From Halobacteriales archaeon SW_6_65_15 (GTDB lineage Archaea; Halobacteriota; Halobacteria; Halobacteriales; Haladaptataceae), in NCBI GenBank assembly GCA_003023465.1, contig PXSM01000149.1, positions 6,849-41,325 on the forward strand: a stretch of 34,477 bases of DNA. Reading direction: 5' to 3'. The notes beneath the pieces are model-generated. The model did not search any database. It saw only the letters and a list, made by a program, of their open reading frames with translations, and had not been told where the DNA came from. Positions 1-7,495 of the stretch are shown here, one piece after another (the stretch's first letter is position 1; each line of letters starts with the position of its first letter). Made by a program: the position numbers and the translations under genes.

Positions 1-332
1 CGCAAAAGCCTGACTTATTCATGACGGGCGAGATGTGTTTTGAAGGGCCGTGTTAAGTTAGGAGCGCATCCCGCCGCAGCAGTGCGATTTTAAGTCGTCG
101 GTGTTGGTTGCGTCAAACATTGATTTCATCGGCTTCACTTCGAAACAGCGTTGATCGGCCACAGCAGACATCCGTTGCTTCCGCACCAACACAAACGACG
201 TATAAAGCCGCCAGAATGAACTCCTGAAATACGGTCTACATCCATCGATTCTGCCTAAGTTAACACGACCCTTTACGGAACCCCAAAATATCTATGTCTT
301 GCAGAGTCTAATGTGAATTGAAACGGTAGAGT
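1..332. other. Left-edge intergenic region with a MITE-like element
   Basis: No credible gene is seen in the first 332 bases. The stretch is clearly lower in GC than the window average and is mostly filled by the inverted-repeat element at 45-271. Bases 284-313, ahead of the gene at 333, are AT-rich and could hold its promoter, but no single convincing TATA box at the leaderless distance stands out. Confidence 0.5.
45..271. mobile_element. MITE-like element with 18-bp terminal inverted repeats
   Basis: The left end (45-62) and the reverse complement of the right end (254-271) share the consensus GGGYCGTGTTAASTTAGG, matching at 16 of 18 positions over a 227-bp element. This is the layout of a non-autonomous miniature inverted-repeat element or an internally deleted insertion sequence. 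On the minus strand a frame is open from about 253 down to a TAA at about 60, just inside the terminal repeat, giving about 63 residues that I do not recognise; it may be chance or a transposase remnant. I see no clear target-site duplication in the flanks (gttttgaa on the left, tttacgga on the right), so the insertion may be old. The parent transposon family is not known to me. Confidence 0.6.
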
Positions 333-1148
333 ATGTCCGACATTCAGCCAGAGAACGACGTTTCACAATCTACCCCCCGAGAATTGCTCGGTAATCCATT
401 CGAGCCGCTAGTTTCTCAACTTGAGCAATTCGAGGCTGGTCTACAGCTCATTTTCGACAATCCTCGGGAGTTCTTCGAAGAAGTGGTTAACGACGTTTTG
501 TCCCGTCCCCCCGAGGAACGATTTACTGGCTCCACCGAAATTATCAGGGAACACGTCCGCACCGAGTTCGGGAGTACCGACGTTTTTCGATCACAATTAC
601 CCGACCTCGATCAGGACCGTTTGCTGAGCTTTTTGGAACGAATCGTAAAGAAACTCCGCGACGATACCTTAAAAGGTGTCTTTTACGAACGGGAGGCAGA
701 CGATTACCTCATATTAGCTGGCGCTCACCAGTGGGTTCTGAGCGGAATCCGGGAGATGAGAGAGTCCGACGATGACGTAAATGACGAACAGATTCTTGCA
801 ATCATCACTGCACTCTGGGCTCGACTATACGAACTCATACGAAGTGATCAGCCCTCGGTGGACCGCGAGACTATTCGTGATATTGGGCGGGCTCGCTACT
901 ATCTCGCTCGCGCAACTGGCGACGTGCCCGAAAAAAATCCGGAGAAACAGGACGACGACGAGCTATACAGAGACGCACTGGAGTTGGGGGCTGTCGTCGC
1001 ATACACTCACCTAAGCATCTCCGTCAATCGTGGGGCAGAACTCGTTGATCTTTCTCAGCAAGCGTTTATCGAGCTTCTTAGTAAGTACGATGTTCAACCC
1101 CGATACGGACCACAATCCCCCGAGAAACTCTATGAGGACGACGTTTGA
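333..1148 (+). CDS. Hypothetical protein, first gene of a PIN-nuclease module
   Basis: A 271-residue acidic soluble protein with no signal peptide, membrane segment or motif that I recognise. It looks largely alpha-helical, with charged helices around residues 95-125 and 140-180 and a final helix-rich part at 205-255. Its TGA overlaps the ATG of the following PIN-domain gene (TGATG), so the two are translationally coupled and probably work together. Codon usage is markedly more AT-rich at third positions than in the housekeeping genes downstream, and a MITE-like element lies just upstream; both suggest horizontal acquisition. By analogy with two-gene PIN modules it could be the antitoxin or a target-recognition partner, but at 271 residues it is far larger than classical VapB antitoxins, so this role is inference only. 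Confidence 0.75.
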   Translation: MSDIQPENDVSQSTPRELLGNPFEPLVSQLEQFEAGLQLIFDNPREFFEEVVNDVLSRPPEERFTGSTEIIREHVRTEFGSTDVFRSQLPDLDQDRLLSFLERIVKKLRDDTLKGVFYEREADDYLILAGAHQWVLSGIREMRESDDDVNDEQILAIITALWARLYELIRSDQPSVDRETIRDIGRARYYLARATGDVPEKNPEKQDDDELYRDALELGAVVAYTHLSISVNRGAELVDLSQQAFIELLSKYDVQPRYGPQSPEKLYEDDV

Positions 1149-1636
1149 TGAGTTCTGCTCCTTCACTCGTCTTGGACAACAGCATCCTATCCGCCTTCCG
1201 AGCGGCAGGCTGGTTTCATTCATTGGGATTTTGGTGTGGCGAGTATCAACCGAGCGTTTCTCAGCGAATCTGGAGAGAAGAGTTTCTTCCACATCACGAC
1301 GTGACCTCAAAACCGGACTGGCTGATAGTGTCATCCGCCGACCTCAAAAGCGTTCAAACGTCGGCACGTGGGCAGCTTAGCAAAGCAGACTGGACCTGCA
1401 TTGGTCTCGCCGAGAAACACGAGGAGAGCAGAATCATAACTAACGACCGCGCATTAAGGGAAGTGGCCCAAAACCGCGATATTGCTGCGGAGTGGGGGAC
1501 GAAATTCGCTATCGAGACCTTCGAACGATGTGGCATCTCCAAACGCGAATACGATGCGGGAAAGAGTAGGTACATCAGCGATACACTTATCTCTGGAGAT
1601 ATTGCTAACGCCGTAAGAAACGCAGAGAAACGATAG
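1148..1636 (+). CDS. PIN-domain nuclease-like protein
   Basis: I chose the ATG at 1148, overlapping the previous stop, over the TTG one codon upstream; this gives 162 residues. The fold signature of PIN ribonucleases is visible: an N-terminal hydrophobic strand ending in Asp10 (LVLDNS), an acidic pair near Glu44-Glu45, then Asp81 in LSKADWTCIGLA and Asp100 in RIITNDRALR, the usual late acidic positions that bind Mg2+/Mn2+. A C-terminal extension of about 50 residues follows the PIN core. PIN proteins are usually RNA-cleaving toxins (VapC) or RNA-processing nucleases. The partner gene upstream is unlike known VapB proteins, so I call only the nuclease fold. Codon use is AT-richer than the core genes, matching its partner. 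Confidence 0.75.
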   Translation: MSSAPSLVLDNSILSAFRAAGWFHSLGFWCGEYQPSVSQRIWREEFLPHHDVTSKPDWLIVSSADLKSVQTSARGQLSKADWTCIGLAEKHEESRIITNDRALREVAQNRDIAAEWGTKFAIETFERCGISKREYDAGKSRYISDTLISGDIANAVRNAEKR

Positions 1637-1675
1637 TTCGGTTTTCAGTCGCTCCGAACGACTGTTCAAGAAGGT

Positions 1676-2458
1676 TCAATCGAGGTCGCCCTGCCGAATC
1701 GCTCGTTCGGCCGCCTCCAGTGCCGCCTCGCGGTCGAACGCCGCGACGATTCGGCGGAGTTCGTCCTCGGTTGCACCCTTCAACTCGCGGGCGTGTCTCA
1801 TCACGTTCGGAATCGCCCGGACGATGTTGTCCACGATGGGAATCGCCGCGGTCTGCGCGGAGCGCGACAGCGGGTTCAGGTCGATCACGATCTCGGTCTT
1901 GCCCATCTCGGCCAGCGCCTCGGCGCGGTCGCCGTCCTCCAGCGGCACCAGCACCACGTCGGCGTCGTGGATGCCGTCGGCATCGACCTTGGCGCGCTCG
2001 TGGTCCAGCCCCGGGACGTGGGCGTCGGCGTCGAGCCCCTTCACGTCCTCCGCGCCGTGCTCTCGGAGATGGTCGGCGATGGCGTTCATCCGTTCGGGCG
2101 TGCGATTGAAGAGGTTAACTTCGAGGTCGGCACCGACGGCGTCCGCCAGCTCCACCATCTCTCCGGGGACGAGCGCGGCCACGTTGCCGTTGACCGAGAG
2201 GACGGGGTGGTCGGCCAGCAGGAGCTGAGCCGCGGCCGCGCGCTCGGCCTCGTCGGCGCTCGGGATGGTCTCTTCGCCGATCAGGTAGTCGAAGGCGCTG
2301 CCGCGGCCCTCGGCGTGCATCCCCTGGAGGTGGGTGATTCCCTTCCGGACGCCCTCCTCGATGCGGTGGCGAGTGACGAGGTCCTGATAACGGGGGTGGT
2401 CCGTGGGAATCTCCTCCTCGTCGTCGACCTCGGCCGGGGCGGTTTCGTGGTCGCTCAC
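1676..2458 (-). CDS. 4-phosphopantoate--beta-alanine ligase (archaeal phosphopantothenate synthetase)
   Basis: This 260-residue protein matches the archaeal DUF137/phosphopantothenate synthetase family, which joins 4-phosphopantoate and beta-alanine using ATP to make 4-phosphopantothenate in coenzyme A synthesis (EC 6.3.2.36). Typical segments are HPRYQDLVTRHRIEEGV near residue 21, the SVNGNVAALVPGE segment near 88, LFNRTPERMNAIADHL near 115 and the VIDLNPLSRSAQTA segment near 190. The length is normal for the family and the frame is intact. The next gene upstream on the same strand is pantoate kinase, the preceding step, so the two form a CoA pair, although each seems to have its own promoter. 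beta-Alanine for this reaction may come from the MfnA-type decarboxylase at 30655. Confidence 0.93.
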   Translation of the reverse strand: MSDHETAPAEVDDEEEIPTDHPRYQDLVTRHRIEEGVRKGITHLQGMHAEGRGSAFDYLIGEETIPSADEAERAAAAQLLLADHPVLSVNGNVAALVPGEMVELADAVGADLEVNLFNRTPERMNAIADHLREHGAEDVKGLDADAHVPGLDHERAKVDADGIHDADVVLVPLEDGDRAEALAEMGKTEIVIDLNPLSRSAQTAAIPIVDNIVRAIPNVMRHARELKGATEDELRRIVAAFDREAALEAAERAIRQGDLD

Positions 2459-2481
2459 GGCCGAACGATAGCGTCCGTCGG

Positions 2482-2488
2482 TAAAAAA
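2482..2488 (-). promoter_or_regulatory. TATA-like box for the phosphopantothenate synthetase gene
   Basis: On the minus strand this reads TTTTTTA, centred about 27 nt upstream of the ATG at 2458. That is the spacing expected for a haloarchaeal leaderless transcript starting at or next to the start codon. No Shine-Dalgarno sequence is evident. Confidence 0.5.
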
Positions 2489-2584
2489 CGGTCCGGAAGT
2501 ATCCGACGACCGCGATGTCGGTGGTCGGTCGATTCGAATCGTCGCACCTGCCGGACGACTCGTCGCATCCGGACTCGTCCGGTG

Positions 2585-3360
2585 CTACTCCAGCCTCGCG
2601 CCCGCCGGATGGGTCTGACACGTTTCGGCGTCGTAGCCCGCGTCGGTCAGTCCCGTCCCGAGCGCGAAGACCGTCTCGCCGAGCATCGCCATGGCGGCCT
2701 CGCCGCCCTCGGCCTGTACGTCCGCAACCACCGATTCGACCTCGGGGGTGAGGAGGTTGGCTCGCTCGGCGAACTCCCGGGAGGCGTCCATCAGCACCGG
2801 CAGGGTAGGCTCCTCCACGAGGCGGACGAGCATGTCCACGCCCGCTTCGGAGAGCCTGTCGGTGTTGCCCGAAAGCACCGACTCCGTGGAGCGTTCGCCC
2901 AGCGTCAGGTACTCGACGCGAGTCCGGTCTGGCACGCCGTCCATCCGGTTGTACTCGGGCGCGCCGGGGTCGAGCCGGATGGGCACGCCGCCGCGGGCCT
3001 GGGCCACCACGTCGCCGAGTCCGGTCCCGGCCTCGACCTCCGCCGCGTGGGCGACGGCCACGAGTTCGTTCTCCGAGCGCCCGCAGTCGAACGCGTCGTT
3101 GGCGGCCAGCGCGGTCCCGAGCGCGGCCGCGCCCGAGACGCCGAACCCCGCGGCTACCGGCAGGTCGGTCCGGACGGCGCGAGTTCGTCGTTCAACTGCA
3201 TCGAGGTCTCGGCGGCGGATTCGACCTCGACGGTCACGCCGTCCGAGAGGGTCAGTCCCGCCCCGCGCGAGCCGGCCTGCTCGGGGTCGTCGGCCTCGTG
3301 GACGCTGAAGAAGCCGGTGACGTGGCCCGGCACGAACGCCCGCGACGAATCGTCTGTCAT
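2585..3360 (-). pseudogene. Pantoate kinase (GHMP family), frame broken by an internal deletion
   Basis: The product would phosphorylate pantoate with ATP (EC 2.7.1.169), the step before the downstream ligase. The N-terminal part (from 3360) has the hallmark AFVPGHVTGFFSVHE and GSRGAGLTLSDG. The rest is in another frame: reading on from about 3180 gives RTDLPVAAGFGVSGAAALG, the GHMP glycine/serine-rich ATP loop, then HAAEVEAGTGLGDVVAQ and the end at 2585. The frames switch between about 3175 and 3190. The whole span is 776 nt (not a multiple of 3), some 20-30 codons shorter than I expect for the family, so a short segment between the first strands and the ATP loop has been lost. The enzyme is essential in archaea that make CoA this way, so an assembly error is more likely than true decay. 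Confidence 0.85.
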
Positions 3361-3383
3361 CGGTCGGAGATGAGGGTCGCGGG

Positions 3384-3390
3384 TTTTTAA
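3384..3390 (-). promoter_or_regulatory. TATA-like box for pantoate kinase
   Basis: Minus-strand TTAAAAA centred 27 nt upstream of the ATG at 3360, the leaderless spacing. The same AT-rich patch also lies upstream of the plus-strand antitoxin gene at 3451, but too far away to be its TATA box. Confidence 0.5.
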
Positions 3391-3437
3391 CGGTTGCAGT
3401 CTTGTCCGGGCATAAGTTGATAAGTGATTACGTCGTA

Positions 3438-3450
3438 GTACACTGTATAC
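3438..3450. promoter_or_regulatory. Imperfect palindrome, candidate antitoxin operator
   Basis: GTACACTGTATAC consists of two half-sites GTAYAC in inverted orientation around a 1-nt centre and abuts the ATG at 3451. Toxin-antitoxin pairs are usually autorepressed by the antitoxin's DNA-binding domain, and a site at the probable transcription start of a leaderless mRNA would fit. Binding is inferred, not shown. Confidence 0.45.
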
Positions 3451-3724
3451 ATGCCTTCGATAAGTGCCCGTATCTCTGACGACGAGGAAGCGACCTTGGA
3501 AGAGGTCGCAGAACTATTGGAGGAAGATAAGAGTACAACCATCAGAAAGGCACTTCAGGAGGGGCTTCGTGACCTCCGCGGGCGAAGTATCGGTCAATGA
3601 AGCGGCCCGAATCGCGGGGGTGTCGCTAGGCGAGTGGCTTGAAATCGCCCGTGAGCGGAACCTGACTTCGCAGTTGTCGCCCGAAGACCTGGAAGCCGAT
3701 GCTGATTCCGCGCACAAGCTATGA
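3451..3724 (+). pseudogene. UPF0175/RHH-type antitoxin, frameshifted in the middle
   Basis: Two halves of one antitoxin are present in different frames. The first, from ATG 3451, reads MPSISARISDDEEATLEEVA and continues as a ribbon-helix-helix-like N-terminus to about DKSTTIRKALQEGLRDLR, then hits a TGA at 3598. The second, in the +1 frame from about 3575, reads AGEVSVNEAARIAGVSLGEW and on to the TGA at 3724, which is the typical UPF0175 C-terminus. The short helix that normally links them (about 8-10 residues) appears lost at 3568-3582. The stop overlaps the ATG of the DUF3368 gene (ATGA), a normal antitoxin-toxin arrangement. Decay of a toxin-antitoxin gene is plausible biologically, but the same type of lesion occurs in essential genes in this window, so an assembly fault is equally likely. 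Confidence 0.7.
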
Positions 3725-4254
3725 GAGTGTTATTGGACGCGAGGACTCTTATTGCGTTGGGTCAGATTGGGGAAACCAGATTGTTAGAATGCCTTGATGG
3801 AGAAATCGAAGTTCCTGATGAAGTACGCTCCGAGGTAACGACCGAACCAGCACGAACAAACACGCAACGATTCTGTGAGAGCGATGATGTCGTGGATAAG
3901 CCGCTTATCGGAGGTGGTGACGCCATGTACGACATGGCTACCGACATTCTTGAAGAGCCGGAGCAAAACGGTGACGTAGCGATTATCGCCAATGTCCTTA
4001 CAGCCGTTCGTCTTCTCGACCGCGAGATAGGTGTGGTCTCTGACGACAAGCGCGTCCGAACTGTGGCTGACGGTCTCGGCGCTACAGTCACGGGGACGGT
4101 CGGAGTCATCGTTCGCGCTGTCGAAGAGCACGGTATGACTGCCGAAGAAGGCAAAGACCTCGTTCGCCGAGTCGACAGCCACGGCCTGCACATGACCGGC
4201 GAACTCCGAGAAAAAGCGTACGACTTGGTCGAAGAAGCCGCGGAGGGCGAGTAG
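3721..4254 (+). CDS. DUF3368-type PIN-fold toxin-like protein
   Basis: A 177-residue protein with the PIN-like start MRVLLDARTLIALGQIG (Asp6), a central acidic segment around NGDVAIIANVL, and VVSDDKRVRTVADGLGATV near residue 105, the layout of DUF3368 proteins that accompany UPF0175 antitoxins. The C-terminal part (residues 125-175) has the LVRRVDSHGLHMTGELREKA type helix pair common in this family. It starts inside the antitoxin stop codon (ATGA), so translation is coupled. Presumed activity is metal-dependent ribonuclease, held in check by the upstream partner. If the upstream antitoxin is truly broken, an active toxin would be unsafe for the cell, which is one more reason to doubt the frameshift. 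Confidence 0.75.
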   Translation: MRVLLDARTLIALGQIGETRLLECLDGEIEVPDEVRSEVTTEPARTNTQRFCESDDVVDKPLIGGGDAMYDMATDILEEPEQNGDVAIIANVLTAVRLLDREIGVVSDDKRVRTVADGLGATVTGTVGVIVRAVEEHGMTAEEGKDLVRRVDSHGLHMTGELREKAYDLVEEAAEGE

Positions 4255-4259
4255 ACAGC

Positions 4260-5586
4260 TTACGGCGAGAGGCGCTGACGGTCCCGCGGGAAGAGGACGG
4301 CCTCGCGGATGTTCTCCAGTCCGAGCATCGTCATGACGAGGCGCTCGCCGCCGAGGCCCCAGCCGGCGTGTGGCGGCATGCCGTACTTGAACATCTTGGT
4401 GTAGTAGTCGAACGCCTCGGGGTCGAGACCCTGCTGCTCGAAGCCCTCGACGAGTCGCTCGTAGCGGTGCTCACGCTGGCCGCCCGAGACGAGTTCCATG
4501 TTCGGGTGCATCATGTCGAAGCCCGTGGAGAGCTCTGGGTCGTCGTCGTGGTCCTTGATGTAGAACGGCTTGATCTCGCTGGGCCAGTCGGTGATGAAGT
4601 AGTGCGAGCCGACGTCGTCGCCCAGCGCCTTCTCGCCCTCGGTGGGCAGGTCGTCGCCCCAGACCAACTGCTCGTCGAGTTCGCCCGTCGCGTTGATGCG
4701 CTCGATGGCCTCCTCGTAGGTGAGCCGCGGGAAGTCGCCCTCGGGAGCCTCGAAGTCCTCGTAGCCGAGCGCTTCCAGTTCTCGCTGGCAGTTCTCGGCG
4801 ACGCCCTCGTAGGCGGCCTTCACGACGTGTTCGCACGCGTCCATCGCATCCTCGTGGTCGAAGAAGGCGCTCTCGAAGTCGATGGAGGTCGCCTCGTTGA
4901 GGTGGCGGGGCGTGTTGTGCTCTTCGGCGCGGAAGATGGGGCCGACCTCGAACACGCGCTCCAGCCCGGAGCCGACCATCAGCTGCTTGAACAGCTGGGG
5001 GCTCTGGTTCATGAACGCCTCCCGACCGAAGTACGTGACGGGGAACAGCTCCGTCCCGCCCTCGGTGCCGGTGGCGACGGCCGCCCTCGGTGCCCGTCGC
5101 CACGATCTTCGGCGTGTTGATCTCCGTGCAGCCGAGGTCGCGGAAGGCGTCGCGGACCGACCGCAGGACCTCCGCGCGAATCTCGAAGATGGCCTTCGTC
5201 TCCTCCTTCCGGAGGTCGAGGGTGCGGTTGTCGAGGCGAGTCGAGAGGTCGGCGTCCACCTTGCCCGAGGGGTCCAGCGGGAGTTCGGGGTCCGCGGAGG
5301 CGACGACCTCCACCGACTCGGGGACGATCTCGACGCCGGTCGGGGCGCGCTCCTCCTCCTCCACGTCGCCCGTGACCTTCACGACGCTCTCGCGGTTGAC
5401 GTTGATGCCGGTCTCCACGAGGTCGTCGTCCATCTCGTCCTTCTCGAACTTGACCTGAATCCTGCCGGTCGCGTCCCTGACGATGAGGAAGGCGATGCCA
5501 CCGAGGTCGCGAATCTCGTGCGCCCAGCCAGCGACGGTCGCGCTGTCGCCGGGTTCGGCGTCCGCCGTGTACGTTCGGTCTTCCAT
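4260..5586 (-). pseudogene. aspS: Aspartyl-tRNA synthetase, archaeal type, interrupted by a 25-bp near-duplicate
   Basis: The enzyme attaches aspartate to tRNA(Asp); in archaea lacking AsnRS it may also charge tRNA(Asn). From ATG 5586 the OB-fold anticodon domain runs through [20 protein letters not shown] to the linker [10 protein letters not shown]. The class II core then continues in another frame from about 5060: [14 protein letters not shown], motif 2 [20 protein letters not shown], and motif 3 [11 protein letters not shown], ending RDRQRLSP at 4260. Between the two lies an added 25 bp repeating the ATGTEGG codons. Taking it out gives 1302 nt, exactly 433 codons plus stop, the normal family length with a single open frame. 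That arithmetic makes me confident the natural gene is intact and the insertion is an artefact or a very recent change. Confidence 0.93.
5057..5103. repeat. Two tandem near-identical copies (period 25 bp) inside aspS
   Basis: Copy one (5057-5078) and copy two (5082-5103) agree at 19 of 22 positions. On the coding strand both encode V-A-T-G-T-E-G and the three differences are all at third codon positions (gtg/gtc, gcg/gcc, acg/acc). Slippage would give identical copies; two synonymous versions imply two alleles joined end to end. Confidence 0.85.
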
Positions 5587-5729
5587 GGTTCCGATTTTCC
5601 GCGGCGTGCTCTTAAGCGCGGTCATTTGAGATAGAACGAACTCGCTCCCGGACCGCCGTCAGTCTGTCTGAGACGTGCTAACGTTTCACTCGTTTGAGTT
5701 TCGTTCTTCTGGGGGACGACAGCCGACTG

Positions 5730-6530
5730 TCATTCGATGTCTTTCCGACTGAACCACCACGCGCTGAGGGCGACGAGTCCGGCGGTTCCCGCGAGGAGGA
5801 TGGCCGCGCCGGCCCAGTCGTACTCTCCGCTGACGAGGATGGCCGTCGGGTCGTAGTACCGGGTGGGGCTGATCGCGCCGAGCCAGCCCAGATCGGCCGA
5901 CTCGCCGATGCTCTCCAGCAGGAAGAGACCGAAGATGACGCCGAGACCGCCCCGCTTGGCGACGTCGGAGTCGTCGGTCAGCACCGACAGGAGGAGGCCG
6001 ATGGCCCCGCAGGCCAGCAGGTACGGAATCGACAACAGGTGCGCCATCGCGAGGTCCGCGACCGAGATGGACTCGCCGATGACGACCACGGCCCCGTACA
6101 CCAGCAGGCCGACCACGAGGTTGACGACGACGACGCCGGGGACCAGCGAGAGGAACTTCTCGACCACGACCCGGCGACGGAAGACGGGGGCCGCGAGCAA
6201 CACGTCCATCCGGCCGCGCTCCACGTCGCCAGCGATCAGTCCGCCCGCCTGATAGGCGAGGTAGATGCCAAGCATCAGTACCCAGAAGAACTGGTAGAGT
6301 TCGACCGCGAGGAACCCCTCGATGGTCGTGATGGCGAGGCCGCCGGACGCCCCGAAGGCCGCCTGTAGCGCAGGCGGAAGGCTCTCCATGTACGCCTCGA
6401 AGTCCACGCCCGAGGAGGCGATGGACGGGAACAGGCTGACGAACAGCACCGACAGCACGCCGAGGAGGACCGCGACCACGAGCGCGCCCTTGATTCGGCG
6501 CTCGGACTCGTACTCGGCGATGTCAAACAT
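5730..6530 (-). CDS. ABC-2 type transporter permease
   Basis: A hydrophobic protein of about 266 residues with six predicted membrane segments (roughly residues 18-38, 82-100, 125-150, 165-185, 195-215, 238-258), cytoplasmic start MFDIAEYESERRIKGAL, and the GRMDVLLAAPVFRRRVVVEKF loop typical of ABC-2/NosY-like permeases that work with a separate ATPase. I favour the ATG at 6530; a GTG at 6539 is also possible. The start lies inside the last codons of the ATPase gene (stop at 6523), so the two are translationally coupled in the order ATPase-permease. The substrate cannot be read from the sequence; haloarchaeal relatives are usually labelled multidrug or copper-related exporters by similarity only. 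Confidence 0.85.
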   Translation of the reverse strand: MFDIAEYESERRIKGALVVAVLLGVLSVLFVSLFPSIASSGVDFEAYMESLPPALQAAFGASGGLAITTIEGFLAVELYQFFWVLMLGIYLAYQAGGLIAGDVERGRMDVLLAAPVFRRRVVVEKFLSLVPGVVVVNLVVGLLVYGAVVVIGESISVADLAMAHLLSIPYLLACGAIGLLLSVLTDDSDVAKRGGLGVIFGLFLLESIGESADLGWLGAISPTRYYDPTAILVSGEYDWAGAAILLAGTAGLVALSAWWFSRKDIE

Positions 6531-7140
6531 CGTCGTCACCTCCCGCAGTAGCCGGTTCCTCGTCCTTCGTCGCGTCGAGTGGGGTCTCGCTTCCGTCCAC
6601 GCCCGCTTCGTCGCCGTAGAACCGCATGAACACGTCCTCCAGCGGAGCCTCTTCGATTTCGAGGTCCCGGACGGAGTAGTCGCGGAGTCGGCCGAGGAGG
6701 TCGTCGTACGCGCCGGTGAACATGAACGAGGCGGTCCCGCGCTCGGGGTCGGTTTCGAGGTCGTGGACGCCCGGCAGCGACAGGTCTGCAGGGTCGAACG
6801 ACCCTTCCACGTCGATCTCGACGCGCTTGCCGCTCCGGTCGAGCAGTTCCTCGACGCCCTCCAGCGCGGCGAGGTGGCCGTCCCGGATGATGCCCACGCG
6901 GTCGCAGACCTTACGGACCTCGCTCAGGATGTGGCTGGAAAAGAAGACGGTCGTGCCGCGGTCGCGCTCGGCCCGGACGAACTCGTAGAACCGGTCCTGT
7001 AGCAGAGGGTCCAGTCCAGAGGTCGGTTCGTCCATCACCACGAGGTCGGGGTCGTGCATGAACGCCAGCACGATGGCGAGCTTCTGCTGGTTGCCCCGCG
7101 AGTAGTCGCCGACGGGGCGGTCTGCGGGCGCGTCGAACAC
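6523..7140 (-). pseudogene. ABC transporter ATP-binding protein, N-terminus missing
   Basis: The C-terminal two thirds of an ABC ATPase is well preserved: PADRPVGDYSRGNQQKLAIV (variant signature motif), Walker B DLVVMDEPTSGLDP, the switch histidine in TVFFSSHILSEV, then a C-terminal domain as in DrrA/CcmA-like exporters. Walker A and everything before it are absent. Upstream of about 7140 the homologous sequence ends abruptly and a fragment resembling bacterial extracellular proteins begins on the opposite strand. The frame stays open to 7203, but residues before VFDAPADRPV are not ATPase-like. About 100 residues including the ATP-binding P-loop are missing, so the gene as given could not hydrolyse ATP. 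It is the partner of the permease immediately downstream. Confidence 0.85.
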
Positions 7141-7480
7141 CTGGACCGTGCAGCTCAGAGAAGTGACCACCTCGGAGAATGCGTCCGGCTCGGGCGGGGG
7201 CACCCTGGTGCCGGGCCAGGCCTACTGGCTCATCACGCGCTCTGGCCAGACCCAGGAGGGAGATCAGGCCTTCGACGTCGGACCGGGCCGCTCGGTCCCG
7301 GCCATCCCCATCCCGATCGAACTTCCGCCCGGCTGCTCGCAGATAGCCAATCCGCGTCCCTACCCGGTCGCCTGGTCGGAGGTAGAGGGAAGCGGGTCGG
7401 TGATGGACCCTGTGGCATACGACCTGGCGGCGACGGATTCCCTGGACTTTGGGGACCTACGAACAGCCGGACAATCAGGT
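7141..7480 (+). other. Foreign, bacterial-like coding fragment joined to the ABC ATPase
   Basis: The plus-strand frame from about 7148 to a TGA at 7495 encodes GTLVPGQAYWLITRSG, then FDVGPGRSVPAIPIPIELPPG, then SQIANPRPYPVAWSEVE and MDPVAYD. This succession (PG-x-YWL, L-PG-x-x-QIANP-x-x-PVAW) is what I know from secreted beta-sandwich proteins of Bacteroidota/Rhodothermota and similar bacteria, not from haloarchaea. It has no start, no promoter and no complete domain. The left seam is about 7138-7150. The right seam is unclear, somewhere in 7420-7500, after which the sequence again looks haloarchaeal. I take it as a chimeric join, with transferred DNA the less likely reading. Confidence 0.6.
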
Positions 7481-7495
7481 TTGCGCTCGGTCTGA

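Noticed and set aside
45-271. Active insertion sequence with transposase
   Set aside because: At 227 bp it is too short, and the only open frame inside (about 63 codons, minus strand) shows no DDE or other transposase motif.
1793-3373. Plus-strand open frame of 526 codons
   Set aside because: It is antisense to the phosphopantothenate synthetase and pantoate kinase genes. It arises from the high-GC codon pattern and has no family signature.
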